This document shows positions 35,851-44,229 of a stretch of 64,000 nt of DNA, piece by piece. Numbering within the stretch: position 1 is the first letter of the stretch; each line of letters begins with the position of its first letter. The stretch is from Gemmatimonadota bacterium (lineage in GTDB: Bacteria > Gemmatimonadota > Gemmatimonadetes > Longimicrobiales > Gaopeijiaceae), in the NCBI GenBank assembly GCA_028873815.1, contig JAPPNN010000022.1, forward strand, positions 21,821 through 85,820, given 5' to 3'. A model generated the notes under the pieces. That model was not told the DNA's origin, did no database searches, and saw nothing but the letters and a program-made list of their open reading frames with translations. The translations under genes were made by a program, and so were the position numbers.

Positions 35851-36561
35851 TCACCCGGGACGCTCGCCCAGCAGCGTCGTGCCGAGGCGCACCATCGTGC
35901 TCCCCTCCTCAACCGCGATTTCGTAGTCGTTGGACATGCCCATGGAGAGTTCCCGCCCTTCCACTCCCGGGGTGCCGGCGGCGGCCTCCATCACCGCGCG
36001 CGTCTTTCGGAAGGTGGACCTCAGCACGGCTTCGTCGGCCACGAACGGCGCCATCGTCATGAGGCCCAGGACGCGCAGTCCCCCCAGCGCGGCCACCGTC
36101 GCGACCGCGTCCAGCCCTTCCGCCTCGGGGAAGCCCCCCTTGGTGGCTTCGCCGGAGACGTTGAGCTGGACGAGCACGGTCACGCGCCGCCCCTCGGCCT
36201 CGCCGAGACGCGACAGCTTCTCGGCGAGGCGCAGCGAATCGACGCTGTGAACGAGCCCCGCAAGGCGTGCCGCGGGGCCCGCCTTGCGGCGCTGCACGTG
36301 CCCGATCATGTGCCAGTTGACGGCGAGATCGTTCAGTACGGCGCGCTTGCGTTCGAGCTCGTCCACGCGGTTCTCGCCGATGTCCCGCAGGCCCGCCTCG
36401 GCAACCGCCTCCACCGCGCAGGCGGCGTGCCCCTTGGTGACCGCGACGATCCTCACCTCTGCAGGATCGCGTCCGCTCCGCTCGGCAGCGGCCGCGATCC
36501 GGTCGAGCACGCGCGGCAGCCGCGCCCGGATGCCGCGATAGTAAACATCCTTGTTTACCAT
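35851..36561 (-). CDS. yggS: YggS-type PLP homeostasis protein
   Basis: 236 residues from the ATG at 36,561; the longer frame to 36,633 would start inside a hairpin. The pyridoxal phosphate Lys lies in VRIVAVTKGHA. Other family landmarks are IGENRVDELERKR, WHMIGHVQRRKA, VHSVDSLRLAEKLS, LVQLNVSGEATKGG and SMGMSNDYEIAVEEGSTMVRLGTTLLG. The family binds PLP without known catalysis and balances vitamin B6 and amino-acid pools. It sits between two tonB-like genes. An inverted repeat directly after its start codon could affect its translation. Confidence 0.93.
   Translation of the reverse strand: MVNKDVYYRGIRARLPRVLDRIAAAAERSGRDPAEVRIVAVTKGHAACAVEAVAEAGLRDIGENRVDELERKRAVLNDLAVNWHMIGHVQRRKAGPAARLAGLVHSVDSLRLAEKLSRLGEAEGRRVTVLVQLNVSGEATKGGFPEAEGLDAVATVAALGGLRVLGLMTMAPFVADEAVLRSTFRKTRAVMEAAAGTPGVEGRELSMGMSNDYEIAVEEGSTMVRLGTTLLGERPG
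36541..36558. promoter_or_regulatory. Inverted repeat directly after the yggS start codon
   Basis: GTAAACA (36,541-36,547) and TGTTTAC (36,552-36,558) form perfect 7-base arms with a 4-base loop, AT-rich against a GC-rich background. The repeat covers codons 2-7 of yggS. It could be an mRNA hairpin or an operator; chance cannot be excluded. Confidence 0.4.
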
Positions 36562-36590
36562 TCTCGTCCCGTCTCCAAGGTGGGCCGCGA

Positions 36591-36627
36591 GACGCCCGGG
36601 CCGAGGGGGATCCCCGGCCCGGGCGTC
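36591..36627 (-). terminator. Second GC-rich hairpin between the tonB-like gene and yggS
   Basis: Arms GACGCCCGGGCCG (36,591-36,603) and CGGCCCGGGCGTC (36,615-36,627) pair perfectly. It follows nine bases after the hairpin at 36,636-36,675 in the direction of transcription, so it may be a back-up terminator or a leader structure of yggS. No T-run follows. Confidence 0.5.
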
Positions 36628-36635
36628 TACCACAA

Positions 36636-36675
36636 GGGAACGCCCCGCCGGCCGCGCGGCCGGCGGGGCGTTCCC
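36636..36675 (-). terminator. Terminator hairpin (40-base perfect palindrome) after the first tonB-like gene
   Basis: The 40 bases from 36,636 to 36,675 are a perfect palindrome whose outer 14 bases, GGGAACGCCCCGCC, are identical to the stem at 34,997-35,036. It lies 22 bases beyond the tonB stop and is followed by TTGTGG on the minus strand. Confidence 0.8.
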
Positions 36676-36697
36676 GCTTCCCGGTCAGCCGTTGGCG

Positions 36698-37375
36698 CTA
36701 CTTGGTAGTGAAGGTAATCGGCAGCTGCACCCAGACCGGCACCGCCTTATCGCGGTTGAGGGCCGGGGTGAACTTGAACACCGGCGCCACGCGCAACGCC
36801 GCCTCGTCGAGCGCGGTGTGTCCCGAACTCTCCTGCACCTGCTGGTTGCGCACAATCCCCTGCTCGTCGATAAAGAACCAGACCAGGGTCGTGCCGCCGA
36901 TTCCCGCGTCACGCAGCAGCGGCGGGTACTCGCGCTCCAGGGCGCGCATGACCTCGGCGCCATTCGTGTAGTCCGGCTTCACCGTATATGGGGTAAAGAC
37001 GGGCGCGGCGGAGATATCGGTCTCCACGTCGTCGGGCGGCGGCGGCAAATCCTCGACCGAGACCGACTCGAACGTCGTCGGCGCAATGGTGATGTCGGTC
37101 TCGATCTCCGCGGTCGCGACCACCGGCGTCGCCGGCCGTGCGATGGCCTCGGGCGGCGGCGGGATCTCGATCTCGGGCGGGAGCTCGATCGCTTCGATTT
37201 CGTCCATCGACAGGCTGACATCGTCGGGCGTCATCTGCGGCCAGAGGGCGAATATGGCAAAATGGAGCACCGTCGCCGTGGTCATCGAGCCCCAGAACCA
37301 GGACGAAAACGACTTCTTGAACAGGTCGTTGGCGCTGTCCTGAACCGCCGATTCCGTGATTGCTTGCTCGCTCAT
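36698..37375 (-). CDS. tonB: TonB-like energy transducer
   Basis: 225 residues; the ATG overlaps the stop of exbD by 4 bases. Cytoplasmic tail, one transmembrane helix (SMTTATVLHFAIFALW), an acidic and Pro-rich linker (IELPPEIEIPPPPEAIARPATPVV) and a C-terminal TonB domain (VMRALEREYPPLLRDAG, TTLVWFFIDEQGIV, VFKFTPALNRDKAV). With ExbB and two ExbD it should transmit the proton-motive force to outer-membrane receptors. The operon is driven from the promoter at 39,067-39,095. The linker is short for a TonB that must span the periplasm. Confidence 0.92.
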   Translation of the reverse strand: MSEQAITESAVQDSANDLFKKSFSSWFWGSMTTATVLHFAIFALWPQMTPDDVSLSMDEIEAIELPPEIEIPPPPEAIARPATPVVATAEIETDITIAPTTFESVSVEDLPPPPDDVETDISAAPVFTPYTVKPDYTNGAEVMRALEREYPPLLRDAGIGGTTLVWFFIDEQGIVRNQQVQESSGHTALDEAALRVAPVFKFTPALNRDKAVPVWVQLPITFTTK

Positions 37376-37818
37376 CGTCTCTCCCTCGTCATGCTCTGTT
37401 CAAGCTCGGTCGCGAATACGACCCGGACTATGCCCGCTGCGACCAGCTCCTGCTGCAACTGGTCGATGAATCGGTACGGAACACCGCGATCCGAACGAAC
37501 CGAAATCACCAGCTCACGGTTGTCACGGTACATCGGCGCCACCAGGACACGGACCTCATCCATCGGACGGAACACATCGTTGATGTAGATGTCACCGTTG
37601 GATTCGACCCAGATATTGAGAATGTTCTTCTGCTTCTGGTCGATCTTTTCCGTGGCTTCCGCGGCAGCCCAGTCGATCTGTCGGTTGCGGTCCTTCTGGA
37701 AGACCGTCGATACCATGAAGAAGATCAGCAGCAGGAACGCGATGTCCGCCATCGAGGATGACGGAATCTCCTGCGACGCCTTTTGCTTACGCTCCAGTCC
37801 ACCGCCTTTCAGGCCCAT
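37372..37818 (-). CDS. exbD: ExbD-type biopolymer transport protein (second of two)
   Basis: 148 residues with GGAG upstream of the ATG. The N-terminal segment EIPSSSMADIAFLLLIFFMVSTVF contains the ExbD/TolR transmembrane helix with the conserved Asp (MAD) that carries protons. The periplasmic part (NILNIWVESNGDIYINDVF, ELVISVRSDRGVPYRFIDQL) is typical. It follows the first exbD by six bases and is coupled to tonB. Confidence 0.93.
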   Translation of the reverse strand: MGLKGGGLERKQKASQEIPSSSMADIAFLLLIFFMVSTVFQKDRNRQIDWAAAEATEKIDQKQKNILNIWVESNGDIYINDVFRPMDEVRVLVAPMYRDNRELVISVRSDRGVPYRFIDQLQQELVAAGIVRVVFATELEQSMTRERR

Positions 37819-37824
37819 TGCGCG

Positions 37825-38247
37825 CTACTCCAGGAGTTGGAGGGAGATGCGTTCGGCGCCCGCGCTCTGCAGGGCGTCGAGAACATCGATCATGAAGCGG
37901 TACGGAGCGTTGGGATCCGTCTTTACCGCGGCGATCAGATTCTCGTTCTGGGCCACATCCTGGCGCCAGATCGACTCCACATCGTCGGGGCGCACCGTCT
38001 GCTCCTGCTGGCTCTCGCCCCGGCGGATGTTTACCGCACCCGTGGGCGTGACGATGATGTGAAGGATGTTCTTCTGGCTGACCTCGACCTCGGACTCGCT
38101 CTCGGGAAGGAGGATTGCGAGCCCCTTGTCCTTCGGGAAGGTCGTGGTGACCAGGAAGAAGATGAGCAGGAGAAACGCGATGTCGGCCATCGACGAGGAC
38201 GGGATCTCGTCGGAGACCTTCGATTTCTTGTTGCCGAGAACCGCCAT
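37825..38247 (-). CDS. exbD: ExbD-type biopolymer transport protein (first of two)
   Basis: 140 residues from the ATG at 38,247 (GGGAG upstream); the open frame to 38,349 is an extension without a start. It shares SDEIPSSSMADIAFLLLIFFLVTTTF with the second copy, including the proton-carrying Asp, and has a periplasmic domain with KTDPNAPYRFMIDVLDALQSAG. Two different ExbD proteins in one operon are usual in Bacteroidota and Gemmatimonadota-type systems. Confidence 0.93.
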   Translation of the reverse strand: MAVLGNKKSKVSDEIPSSSMADIAFLLLIFFLVTTTFPKDKGLAILLPESESEVEVSQKNILHIIVTPTGAVNIRRGESQQEQTVRPDDVESIWRQDVAQNENLIAAVKTDPNAPYRFMIDVLDALQSAGAERISLQLLE

Positions 38248-38355
38248 GGGGTTTTCTCCCGTGTGGTTGTCCAAGTTCCCTGTTTGTTTTCTACCGCAAA
38301 AAGGTCGCGGAGTTCCGCGCCCCGGAGGGACGCCGTCCGCGCCTGCCAAAACGTT

Positions 38356-39015
38356 CTAGGAAAGAACCTGAAGCTTCCCTTCCTTTTCCAGATCCCACGC
38401 GATGTTCAGGATCTTCTGCGTGCTCTGCTCCATGTCCACGATCAGGGTGTCGATCCGTGCGACGAAGTAATTGTAGCCGATATTGACGGGGATCGCGATA
38501 GTGAGCCCGGCCGCGGTGGTCAGAAGCGCGACCTTGATGCCCCCGGCGACCAACGCCGGGTTGACGTCGCCGGCGGAAGCGATCGATTCGAAGGCCACGA
38601 TCATCCCGGCCACCGTGCCGAGAAAGCCCATCAGGGGCGCGACGTTGGCGATCGTGGCCAGAATCACCAGGCCGCGCTCCAGGAAGCTCAATTCGATCGC
38701 CCCTGTCGTGGAGATTACCTGCTCGAGTTCGCCCTTGTTGAGCGTGAGGTTGCGGATCCGGCGGAGTCCGGCCAACAGAATGGCCGCCGCGGGGCCGGGA
38801 GTGGTCGCAGCGACTTCGGCCGCTTCGTCCAGCCGCCCGGACATGGCCGCCTCTTCAACCTGTTCGATCACGGCAACCGTCTTCCGGTGGGCCACCATCA
38901 AGGTCCAGAACTTCGCGATGATGACCCCGAGACCGATGAGTGAGCAAAGGACGAGCGGGTACATCATCAGGCCGCCGTCCGCGAAAAGTGTGAGTAGACC
39001 GTAGCTGTCGCCCAA
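38356..39015 (-). CDS. exbB: ExbB/TolQ-type proton channel protein
   Basis: 219 residues from a TTG at 39,015, selected because AGGGAG lies seven bases upstream and the product begins GDSYGLLTLFADGGLMMYP; the next ATG pair (MMYPLVL) is the alternative. Three transmembrane helices: MYPLVLCSLIGLGVIIAKFW, LVILATIANVAPLMGFLGTVAGMIVAF and IKVALLTTAAGLTIAIPVNIGYNYF, the last two with the conserved small and Thr residues of the MotA/TolQ/ExbB family. First gene of exbB-exbD-exbD-tonB. Confidence 0.93.
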   Translation of the reverse strand: MGDSYGLLTLFADGGLMMYPLVLCSLIGLGVIIAKFWTLMVAHRKTVAVIEQVEEAAMSGRLDEAAEVAATTPGPAAAILLAGLRRIRNLTLNKGELEQVISTTGAIELSFLERGLVILATIANVAPLMGFLGTVAGMIVAFESIASAGDVNPALVAGGIKVALLTTAAGLTIAIPVNIGYNYFVARIDTLIVDMEQSTQKILNIAWDLEKEGKLQVLS

Positions 39016-39066
39016 CGCTGGACTCCCTGGTGAGCAGGTTCGCAAGTGGATGGATGTACCGGCGGG

Positions 39067-39095
39067 AATGTAGGATGCCGGACCCACGACGTCAA
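39067..39095 (-). promoter_or_regulatory. Sigma70-type promoter of the exbB operon
   Basis: On the minus strand TTGACG (39,090-39,095) and TACATT (39,067-39,072) are separated by exactly 17 bases. The expected start lies near 39,060, giving a leader of about 45 bases before the TTG of exbB. The sites match the consensus at five and four of six bases. Confidence 0.6.
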
Positions 39096-39205
39096 CGAAG
39101 TCCCGACGACGTGAGGTTACGCGCAAGGCAGCGCGTGGCGGACCACTCCCGCAAGGCGCGCTCGCGGCCACGTTCGCTTCCCGTATTCGTTATCGTTGAC
39201 GGGTA

Positions 39206-40018
39206 ATGAACGGCTTCTTCCAGCAGCTGCAGTTTCTCCGGCCGGGGTGGAACGACCTGGTCGAAATCGTCATCGTCTTCCTGCTGGTCTACCGGCTGCT
39301 CCTGCTCCTGCGGCAGACCCGGGCGATGCAGATGCTGCTGGGCGTTCTCCTGCTGGCCGGGCTCTATCTGCTGGCGGTCATCCTGGAACTCTCTCTGATT
39401 CGCCGTCTCATCGAGGCGCTCCTGCAGTACGGTGCGATCGCGGCGCTGGTGGTCTTCCAGCCGGAGATGCGCGCCGCCCTGGCCCGGCTTGGCCAGAGCC
39501 GTCTGGTGCACGTCCTGAGTGCCAGCCGCAAGGAACGCATCGTGGACCACCTGGTGGAAAGCGCCGAGCAGCTGGCCCGCTCGGGGCTGGGCGCGATCCT
39601 GGCCGTGCAGCGCGAAACGGGCCTGCGCGAGTACGCGCAAACCGGAAAGCGTGTCGGCGCGGTCGTCTCGCCCGAGCTCCTCGGCACCATCTTCTCGCCG
39701 AGTTCACCGCTGCACGACGGCGCGGTGATCATTGTCGGCGACACCATTCAGGCCGCCGCCGCCATCCTGCCCCTCACGCAGAATCCGGTCGCCGACAAGT
39801 CGATGGGCACGCGTCACCGGGCCGCTATCGGGCTCAGCGAGGAGACGGACGCGATCGTGATCGTGATCAGCGAGGAGACCTCCCGCATCTCGGTCGCGAT
39901 CCGGGGCCGCCTCGACGTGGGCGTCGACGGCGACCGGCTCCGCGACATCCTGGAGCTTTCGCTTCCCCGGTCGGCGACGGCCCCGCTCGGTCCGTCCACC
40001 GTCCTGGACCCCGTCTAG
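39206..40018 (+). CDS. cdaA: Diadenylate cyclase CdaA
   Basis: 270 residues. Three N-terminal membrane helices (for example LVEIVIVFLLVYRLLLLL and MLLGVLLLAGLYLLAVIL) precede the DisA_N cyclase domain with both catalytic motifs, DGA at 171-173 (SSPLHDGAVII) and RHR in GTRHRAAIG (201-209). It makes cyclic di-AMP from two ATP. The usual partners cdaR and glmM are not next to it; it lies alone, divergent from exbB and convergent with ftsH, so it is probably transcribed from its own promoter. Confidence 0.93.
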   Translation: MNGFFQQLQFLRPGWNDLVEIVIVFLLVYRLLLLLRQTRAMQMLLGVLLLAGLYLLAVILELSLIRRLIEALLQYGAIAALVVFQPEMRAALARLGQSRLVHVLSASRKERIVDHLVESAEQLARSGLGAILAVQRETGLREYAQTGKRVGAVVSPELLGTIFSPSSPLHDGAVIIVGDTIQAAAAILPLTQNPVADKSMGTRHRAAIGLSEETDAIVIVISEETSRISVAIRGRLDVGVDGDRLRDILELSLPRSATAPLGPSTVLDPV

Positions 40019-40077
40019 CGCAAGGCGCCGGGGGGGCGACAGGGGGCGGGGGCGACGACGGGGGCCGCGGGAACGAC

Positions 40078-42069
40078 TTAGCCAGGCGAGGGCAGCGGTT
40101 CCGGCCCCACCAGTCCCGTCTTCGGCTTCGCTACCGATTTCGCTTCCGCGCCCGGCAACTCGGGCTGGGCCGGTTCGGCATCGAAGTCACCGGTAAGCGG
40201 CGCCAGCTCCTTGCCGTCCACGAGGCGCTGGATCTCGTCGCCGTCCAGAGTCTCCCTCTCGAGCAACGCCTCAGCGAGGTCGTCGAGGAGTCGGCGATTG
40301 GCTTCAATGACCTCGCGGGCTCTGGCGTGGGCCGCGTCAAGAAGCCGCTTCACCTCTTCGTCCACCTGCTGCGCGGTGTAGTCCGAGACCTCGCGGCGCT
40401 GGACGAGTTCCCGTCCCAGAAACACTTCCTGATCCGAGTCTCCAACGGCCATCAGACCGATCCGGTCCGACATCCCGAACCGGGTCACCATGCGGCGGGC
40501 CATGCTCGTGGCCCGTTCGATGTCGTTCCCTGCGCCGGTGGTCACTTTTTCCGGGCCAAAGGCCAGCTCTTCGGCCACCCGGCCCCCGAACAGCATAGCC
40601 AGCTGTCCGTTCATCCAATCCCGCGTGTGGGAATGCCGGTCCTCCTCGGGCAGCGAGGCGGTGAGCCCCAGCGCCCGGCCCCTCGGCACGATCGTTACCT
40701 TGTGGACCGGATCGAGGCCGGGGATCTTGACCCCGATCACCACGTGCCCGGCCTCGTGATACGCGGTCAGGCGCCTCTCGGCGTCGGTCAGGACCATGCT
40801 GCGCCGCTCGGTACCGAGCATGACCTTGTCCTTGGCCTGCTCGAAGTCCTCCATGGCCACCCTTTCGACGCCGCGGCGAGCTGCGAAAAGCGCGGCCTCG
40901 TTGCAGATGTTCGAGAGGTCCGCGCCGCTGAGGCCGGGTGTCCCCCGCGCGACCAGGGACAGCTCCACGTCCTCTTCCAGGGGCAGCTTCTTCGCGTGGA
41001 CCCGGAGGATGCCTTCCCTTCCCTTCACGTCCGGGAGGTCCACCACCACCTGCCGATCGAACCGTCCGGGGCGCAGCAGCGCCGGATCGAGAACGTCGGG
41101 ACGGTTTGTCGCCGCCAGGAGGATCACGCCCTCGTTGGCCTCGAAGCCGTCCATCTCCACCAGCAGGGCGTTCAGCGTCTGCTCACGCTCGTCGTGGCCA
41201 CCTCCCAGCCCGGCCCCGCGGTGTCGGCCCACGGCATCGATCTCGTCGACGAAGATGATGCACGGCGCGTGGGCCTTGCCCTGCTCGAAGAGGTCGCGTA
41301 CGCGGGACGCGCCGACACCTACGAACATCTCGACGAAGTCGGAGCCCGACATCTGGAAGAAGGGACGGCCCGCTTCGCCGGCGACCGCTCGCGCCAGCAG
41401 CGTCTTGCCCGTGCCGGGGGGACCGACCAGCAACACGCCCTTGGGCAGGCGGCCACCCAGGCGCGAGAACTTGGGCGGGTCCTTCAGGAACTCGATGATC
41501 TCCTCGAGTTCCTCCTTGGCCTCGTCGGCCCCGGCCACATCCTGGAAGGTGACCTGGGGCGTATCGGGACTGATGAGCCGAGCGCGGGAGCGTCCGAACT
41601 GGAACGCGCGGTTGCCGCCGCTCTGCATCGCCCTGAGGATCCAGATCCAGAAGACGATGATGAGCATCCACGGCAGGAACGTGCCGATCAGCGGCAGCCA
41701 CCCCGGCGACTGGGAGCGCGCCCGCACTTCGACCTCCTGTGCCGCGAGCTCTTCCATCATCGTCGCGGCGACGCCCGGCACGATCCTCACGACGAATTCA
41801 TCCACGTCGGCTTCGTCGAGGACGATCGTGTTCTTGAACTCTCCGCGGACTTCGGACTCGCCGAAGAAGGTCACCTCGAGGATGTTGTTGTTGGCGAGCT
41901 GACGCTGAAACTCCGACTGGCTGATTTCACCCGCCGTCTGCTCGCCTCCGCGCATGAACTGGAACGCGAGGACCGACATCAGCGCGAGAAGCACCCAGAA
42001 TGACGCGGTTCGCGAAATCCCCTTCAGCTTCCGGGGCGGTTCGTTCGGTGAGGGATTGTTGTCGGACAT
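40078..42069 (-). CDS. ftsH: ATP-dependent membrane zinc metalloprotease FtsH
   Basis: 663 residues. Two membrane helices (about 22-40 and 126-146) flank a periplasmic domain, followed by the AAA domain with Walker A GPPGTGKT at 216-223, Walker B IIFVDEID, second-region [19 protein letters not shown], and the protease motif HEAGH at 438-442. It degrades membrane and short-lived cytoplasmic proteins. It is the last gene of the run that begins with the S46 peptidase and lies 15 bases after the tilS-hpt gene, a classic tilS-hpt-ftsH arrangement. Confidence 0.96.
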   Translation of the reverse strand: MSDNNPSPNEPPRKLKGISRTASFWVLLALMSVLAFQFMRGGEQTAGEISQSEFQRQLANNNILEVTFFGESEVRGEFKNTIVLDEADVDEFVVRIVPGVAATMMEELAAQEVEVRARSQSPGWLPLIGTFLPWMLIIVFWIWILRAMQSGGNRAFQFGRSRARLISPDTPQVTFQDVAGADEAKEELEEIIEFLKDPPKFSRLGGRLPKGVLLVGPPGTGKTLLARAVAGEAGRPFFQMSGSDFVEMFVGVGASRVRDLFEQGKAHAPCIIFVDEIDAVGRHRGAGLGGGHDEREQTLNALLVEMDGFEANEGVILLAATNRPDVLDPALLRPGRFDRQVVVDLPDVKGREGILRVHAKKLPLEEDVELSLVARGTPGLSGADLSNICNEAALFAARRGVERVAMEDFEQAKDKVMLGTERRSMVLTDAERRLTAYHEAGHVVIGVKIPGLDPVHKVTIVPRGRALGLTASLPEEDRHSHTRDWMNGQLAMLFGGRVAEELAFGPEKVTTGAGNDIERATSMARRMVTRFGMSDRIGLMAVGDSDQEVFLGRELVQRREVSDYTAQQVDEEVKRLLDAAHARAREVIEANRRLLDDLAEALLERETLDGDEIQRLVDGKELAPLTGDFDAEPAQPELPGAEAKSVAKPKTGLVGPEPLPSPG

Positions 42070-42084
42070 CAGTCGTCGGGTGAA

Positions 42085-44229
42085 TCAGATCGATCCGATA
42101 TAGGGAAGGTGCCTAAAACTCTCCGCAAAATCCAACCCGTAGCCGACCAGGAACTCCTCGGGAGCGTCGAACCCGACCCAGCGTGCTTCCTTCTTCGGGT
42201 GGGACAAGCGCTTGTGGAGGAGCGTGCAGAGCTCGAGGCTGGCGGGCTTCCGGTCCAGCAGAAGCGGCACCAGCCGGTTGATCGTGTTGCCGCTGTCCAC
42301 GATGTCCTCCACGAGGATGACATGGCGCCCCGCGATATCTGTACGAGGGTTGTACACCAGTCTTACCTCGCCGCTGCTCACGCGTTCCCCGCCGTAGCTG
42401 GACGCCAGAATGAAGTCCACCTGAATCGGCCGCGGGATTTCGCGGACCAGATCCGCGACGAACACGAAGGACCCCTTCAGCAGCCCGAGCACGAGAATGT
42501 CGTCGTCCGGGTCGTACCAGGCACCGATGTCGCGGCCCATCTCCCGGACACGTCTTCGGATCATGAGCTCGGTGAATACAACGCGTTTCAGTTCCTGCGT
42601 ACCGAGCTGGGCGCGGGTGGTAGCGTTCAAACCGGACCTCCTCGGTCGGCGTGGTTGTGGGTGATCGGAGTGGTTGGGAATATCGGCCAGGTCGGGTGCA
42701 TCCCGGACGATGCGTACCTCCACGCAGCACGGCGGTGGTTTCCGGACGGTCTCGGGAGCCGCGGCGTACGGCTCCGCAATGCCCGGAATCCACCGCACGG
42801 TGCCGGCGGCGTCCGCCACGACCGGTATTCCGTCGCGGCGGTCGGCGGGGATACGCGCTTCCAGGAGGACCTTCTTCACCTTCTTGATCCCGTATGACAT
42901 CCTGATACGGTCTCCCGGCGCCCATGGACGCAGGGAGAGAGGGAAGCTAACGCTCTCCGGCGCGAAGTGCGCCACATGGGGATAGCCGAGGCGCGGAGCA
43001 GGCCCCCAGGCAGCCTCGACCAACCAGCCGTTTCCCGCGTACCGTCCCTGTCCGGGCTCCGATCCGATGTGGAGGGGCGACATCGAGGGAGGACCGCCCT
43101 GCCGGGTTCCCGACGGGGGCCTGGGGCCTGGCGGGGAGCCCCCACCCGGATCGGCGTGCGACGGTGCCGGGCGGGTGGCTCGACGGATGCGCACTTCGTC
43201 GAGGCGGTGCTCGACCGTGACACCCCCGGTAGGGCGCAGGCGGCGGCCGCTGGCGGATTCGCGCACGAAGCGAAGCAGCTCGGCGGTGGCCGCGCGTGAC
43301 GGCTCGCCGCCGAGCCGTGCCACGGCCCGCCGGAGCACGAGCACGAGGACGGGGTCGGAGAGCGCCTGGAGGGCCTCACGGTCGAGCGTGAAGGCGCTGG
43401 GGCGGGGGTGCGGCTTGCGAGGATCGCTGGCAGGCAAGGTGGGGGGCGGGGCCGTCTTGGGTGGGTGGACCGGCGGCGCCGTGGACAACGCCGCAATGCG
43501 CTCGTCGAGGAGCTCGTCCAGCGCGGCGGACTGGAGCCGGCTGGTGTCGGCCAGCGCGACCAGGGCCGCCGTGGCCCCCGGGACAGCCTCCTCCAGCAGG
43601 GGGAGGACCGCGTGGCGGAGGCGGTTGCGGGCCCAGCGCGCGTCAAGGTTGGAGGGATCGTCGCGATGGGGGACGCCGCGCTCGGCCGCAAAGGCCATCA
43701 ACTCGTGGCGCCAGAACGGCAGCAGCGGACGGAACACGGAGGGAGGGCGCACCGCGTGGATTGCCCGCAGACCGCGGGGACCGCTCCCCCGTGCGATGCG
43801 GAAGAGCACGGTCTCCGCCTGGTCGTCGGCCGTGTGGGCGGTCATCGTCACCGCACGCCCGTCCAGACCGCTTCTCACCTCCTCGAAGAACTCGTAGCGC
43901 AGTTTCCTGCCCTCCGCTTCGCCGACAACCGGCCGTGGCGCGATGCACAGGTGGAAGCCGACGCTCCAGTCCGCGCAGATCTTCGCCAGCCATTCGGCGT
44001 CTGCGGTGCTGTCCGGGCGCATGCGGTGGTCCACATGGGCGACATGGAGAGCGACGGAATCGCGAATGCCGCCGAAGCACAGCAGGTGGAGGAGCACCAT
44101 CGAATCGATCCCGCCCGACACGCCCGCCACGATCGACGTGGTCTCGTCCAGCCACCCGGAAGCGCTCAGGTGGTCGCCGAAGCGGGCATCGAGCGCGCGC
44201 CGGCGGTCGCCACGACGGGTCCGGGTCAT
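42085..44229 (-). CDS. tilS-hpt: TilS-HPRT fusion: tRNA-Ile lysidine synthetase plus hypoxanthine phosphoribosyltransferase
   Basis: 714 residues in one uninterrupted frame. Residues 1-530 are TilS: PP-loop SGGIDS at 38-43, AHTADDQAETVLFRIARGSG, RDDPSN, a long Pro-rich linker and the TilS C-terminal domain. Residues 534-714 are a complete HPRT: ILVLGLLKGSFVFVADLV, VILVEDIVDSGNTI (PRPP loop) and LCTLLHKRLSHP. TilS puts lysidine on tRNA-Ile2(CAU); HPRT salvages hypoxanthine and guanine. A strong ribosome site with TTG start lies in frame at the junction, so free HPRT may also be made. Its start overlaps the GDPD stop by 4 bases. Confidence 0.9.
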   Translation of the reverse strand: MTRTRRGDRRRALDARFGDHLSASGWLDETTSIVAGVSGGIDSMVLLHLLCFGGIRDSVALHVAHVDHRMRPDSTADAEWLAKICADWSVGFHLCIAPRPVVGEAEGRKLRYEFFEEVRSGLDGRAVTMTAHTADDQAETVLFRIARGSGPRGLRAIHAVRPPSVFRPLLPFWRHELMAFAAERGVPHRDDPSNLDARWARNRLRHAVLPLLEEAVPGATAALVALADTSRLQSAALDELLDERIAALSTAPPVHPPKTAPPPTLPASDPRKPHPRPSAFTLDREALQALSDPVLVLVLRRAVARLGGEPSRAATAELLRFVRESASGRRLRPTGGVTVEHRLDEVRIRRATRPAPSHADPGGGSPPGPRPPSGTRQGGPPSMSPLHIGSEPGQGRYAGNGWLVEAAWGPAPRLGYPHVAHFAPESVSFPLSLRPWAPGDRIRMSYGIKKVKKVLLEARIPADRRDGIPVVADAAGTVRWIPGIAEPYAAAPETVRKPPPCCVEVRIVRDAPDLADIPNHSDHPQPRRPRRSGLNATTRAQLGTQELKRVVFTELMIRRRVREMGRDIGAWYDPDDDILVLGLLKGSFVFVADLVREIPRPIQVDFILASSYGGERVSSGEVRLVYNPRTDIAGRHVILVEDIVDSGNTINRLVPLLLDRKPASLELCTLLHKRLSHPKKEARWVGFDAPEEFLVGYGLDFAESFRHLPYIGSI
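42628..42642 (-). promoter_or_regulatory. Internal ribosome-binding site and TTG start for HPRT
   Basis: AGGAGG (42,637-42,642) stands six bases before an in-frame TTG (42,628-42,630) exactly where the HPRT part begins. Starting here gives a 181-residue protein, the normal length of HPRT. Confidence 0.6.

Noticed and set aside
39196..42003. Open frame of 935 codons on the plus strand across cdaA and ftsH
   Set aside because: Both regions encode clear proteins in other frames (CdaA on plus, FtsH on minus); this frame shows no protein-like features.
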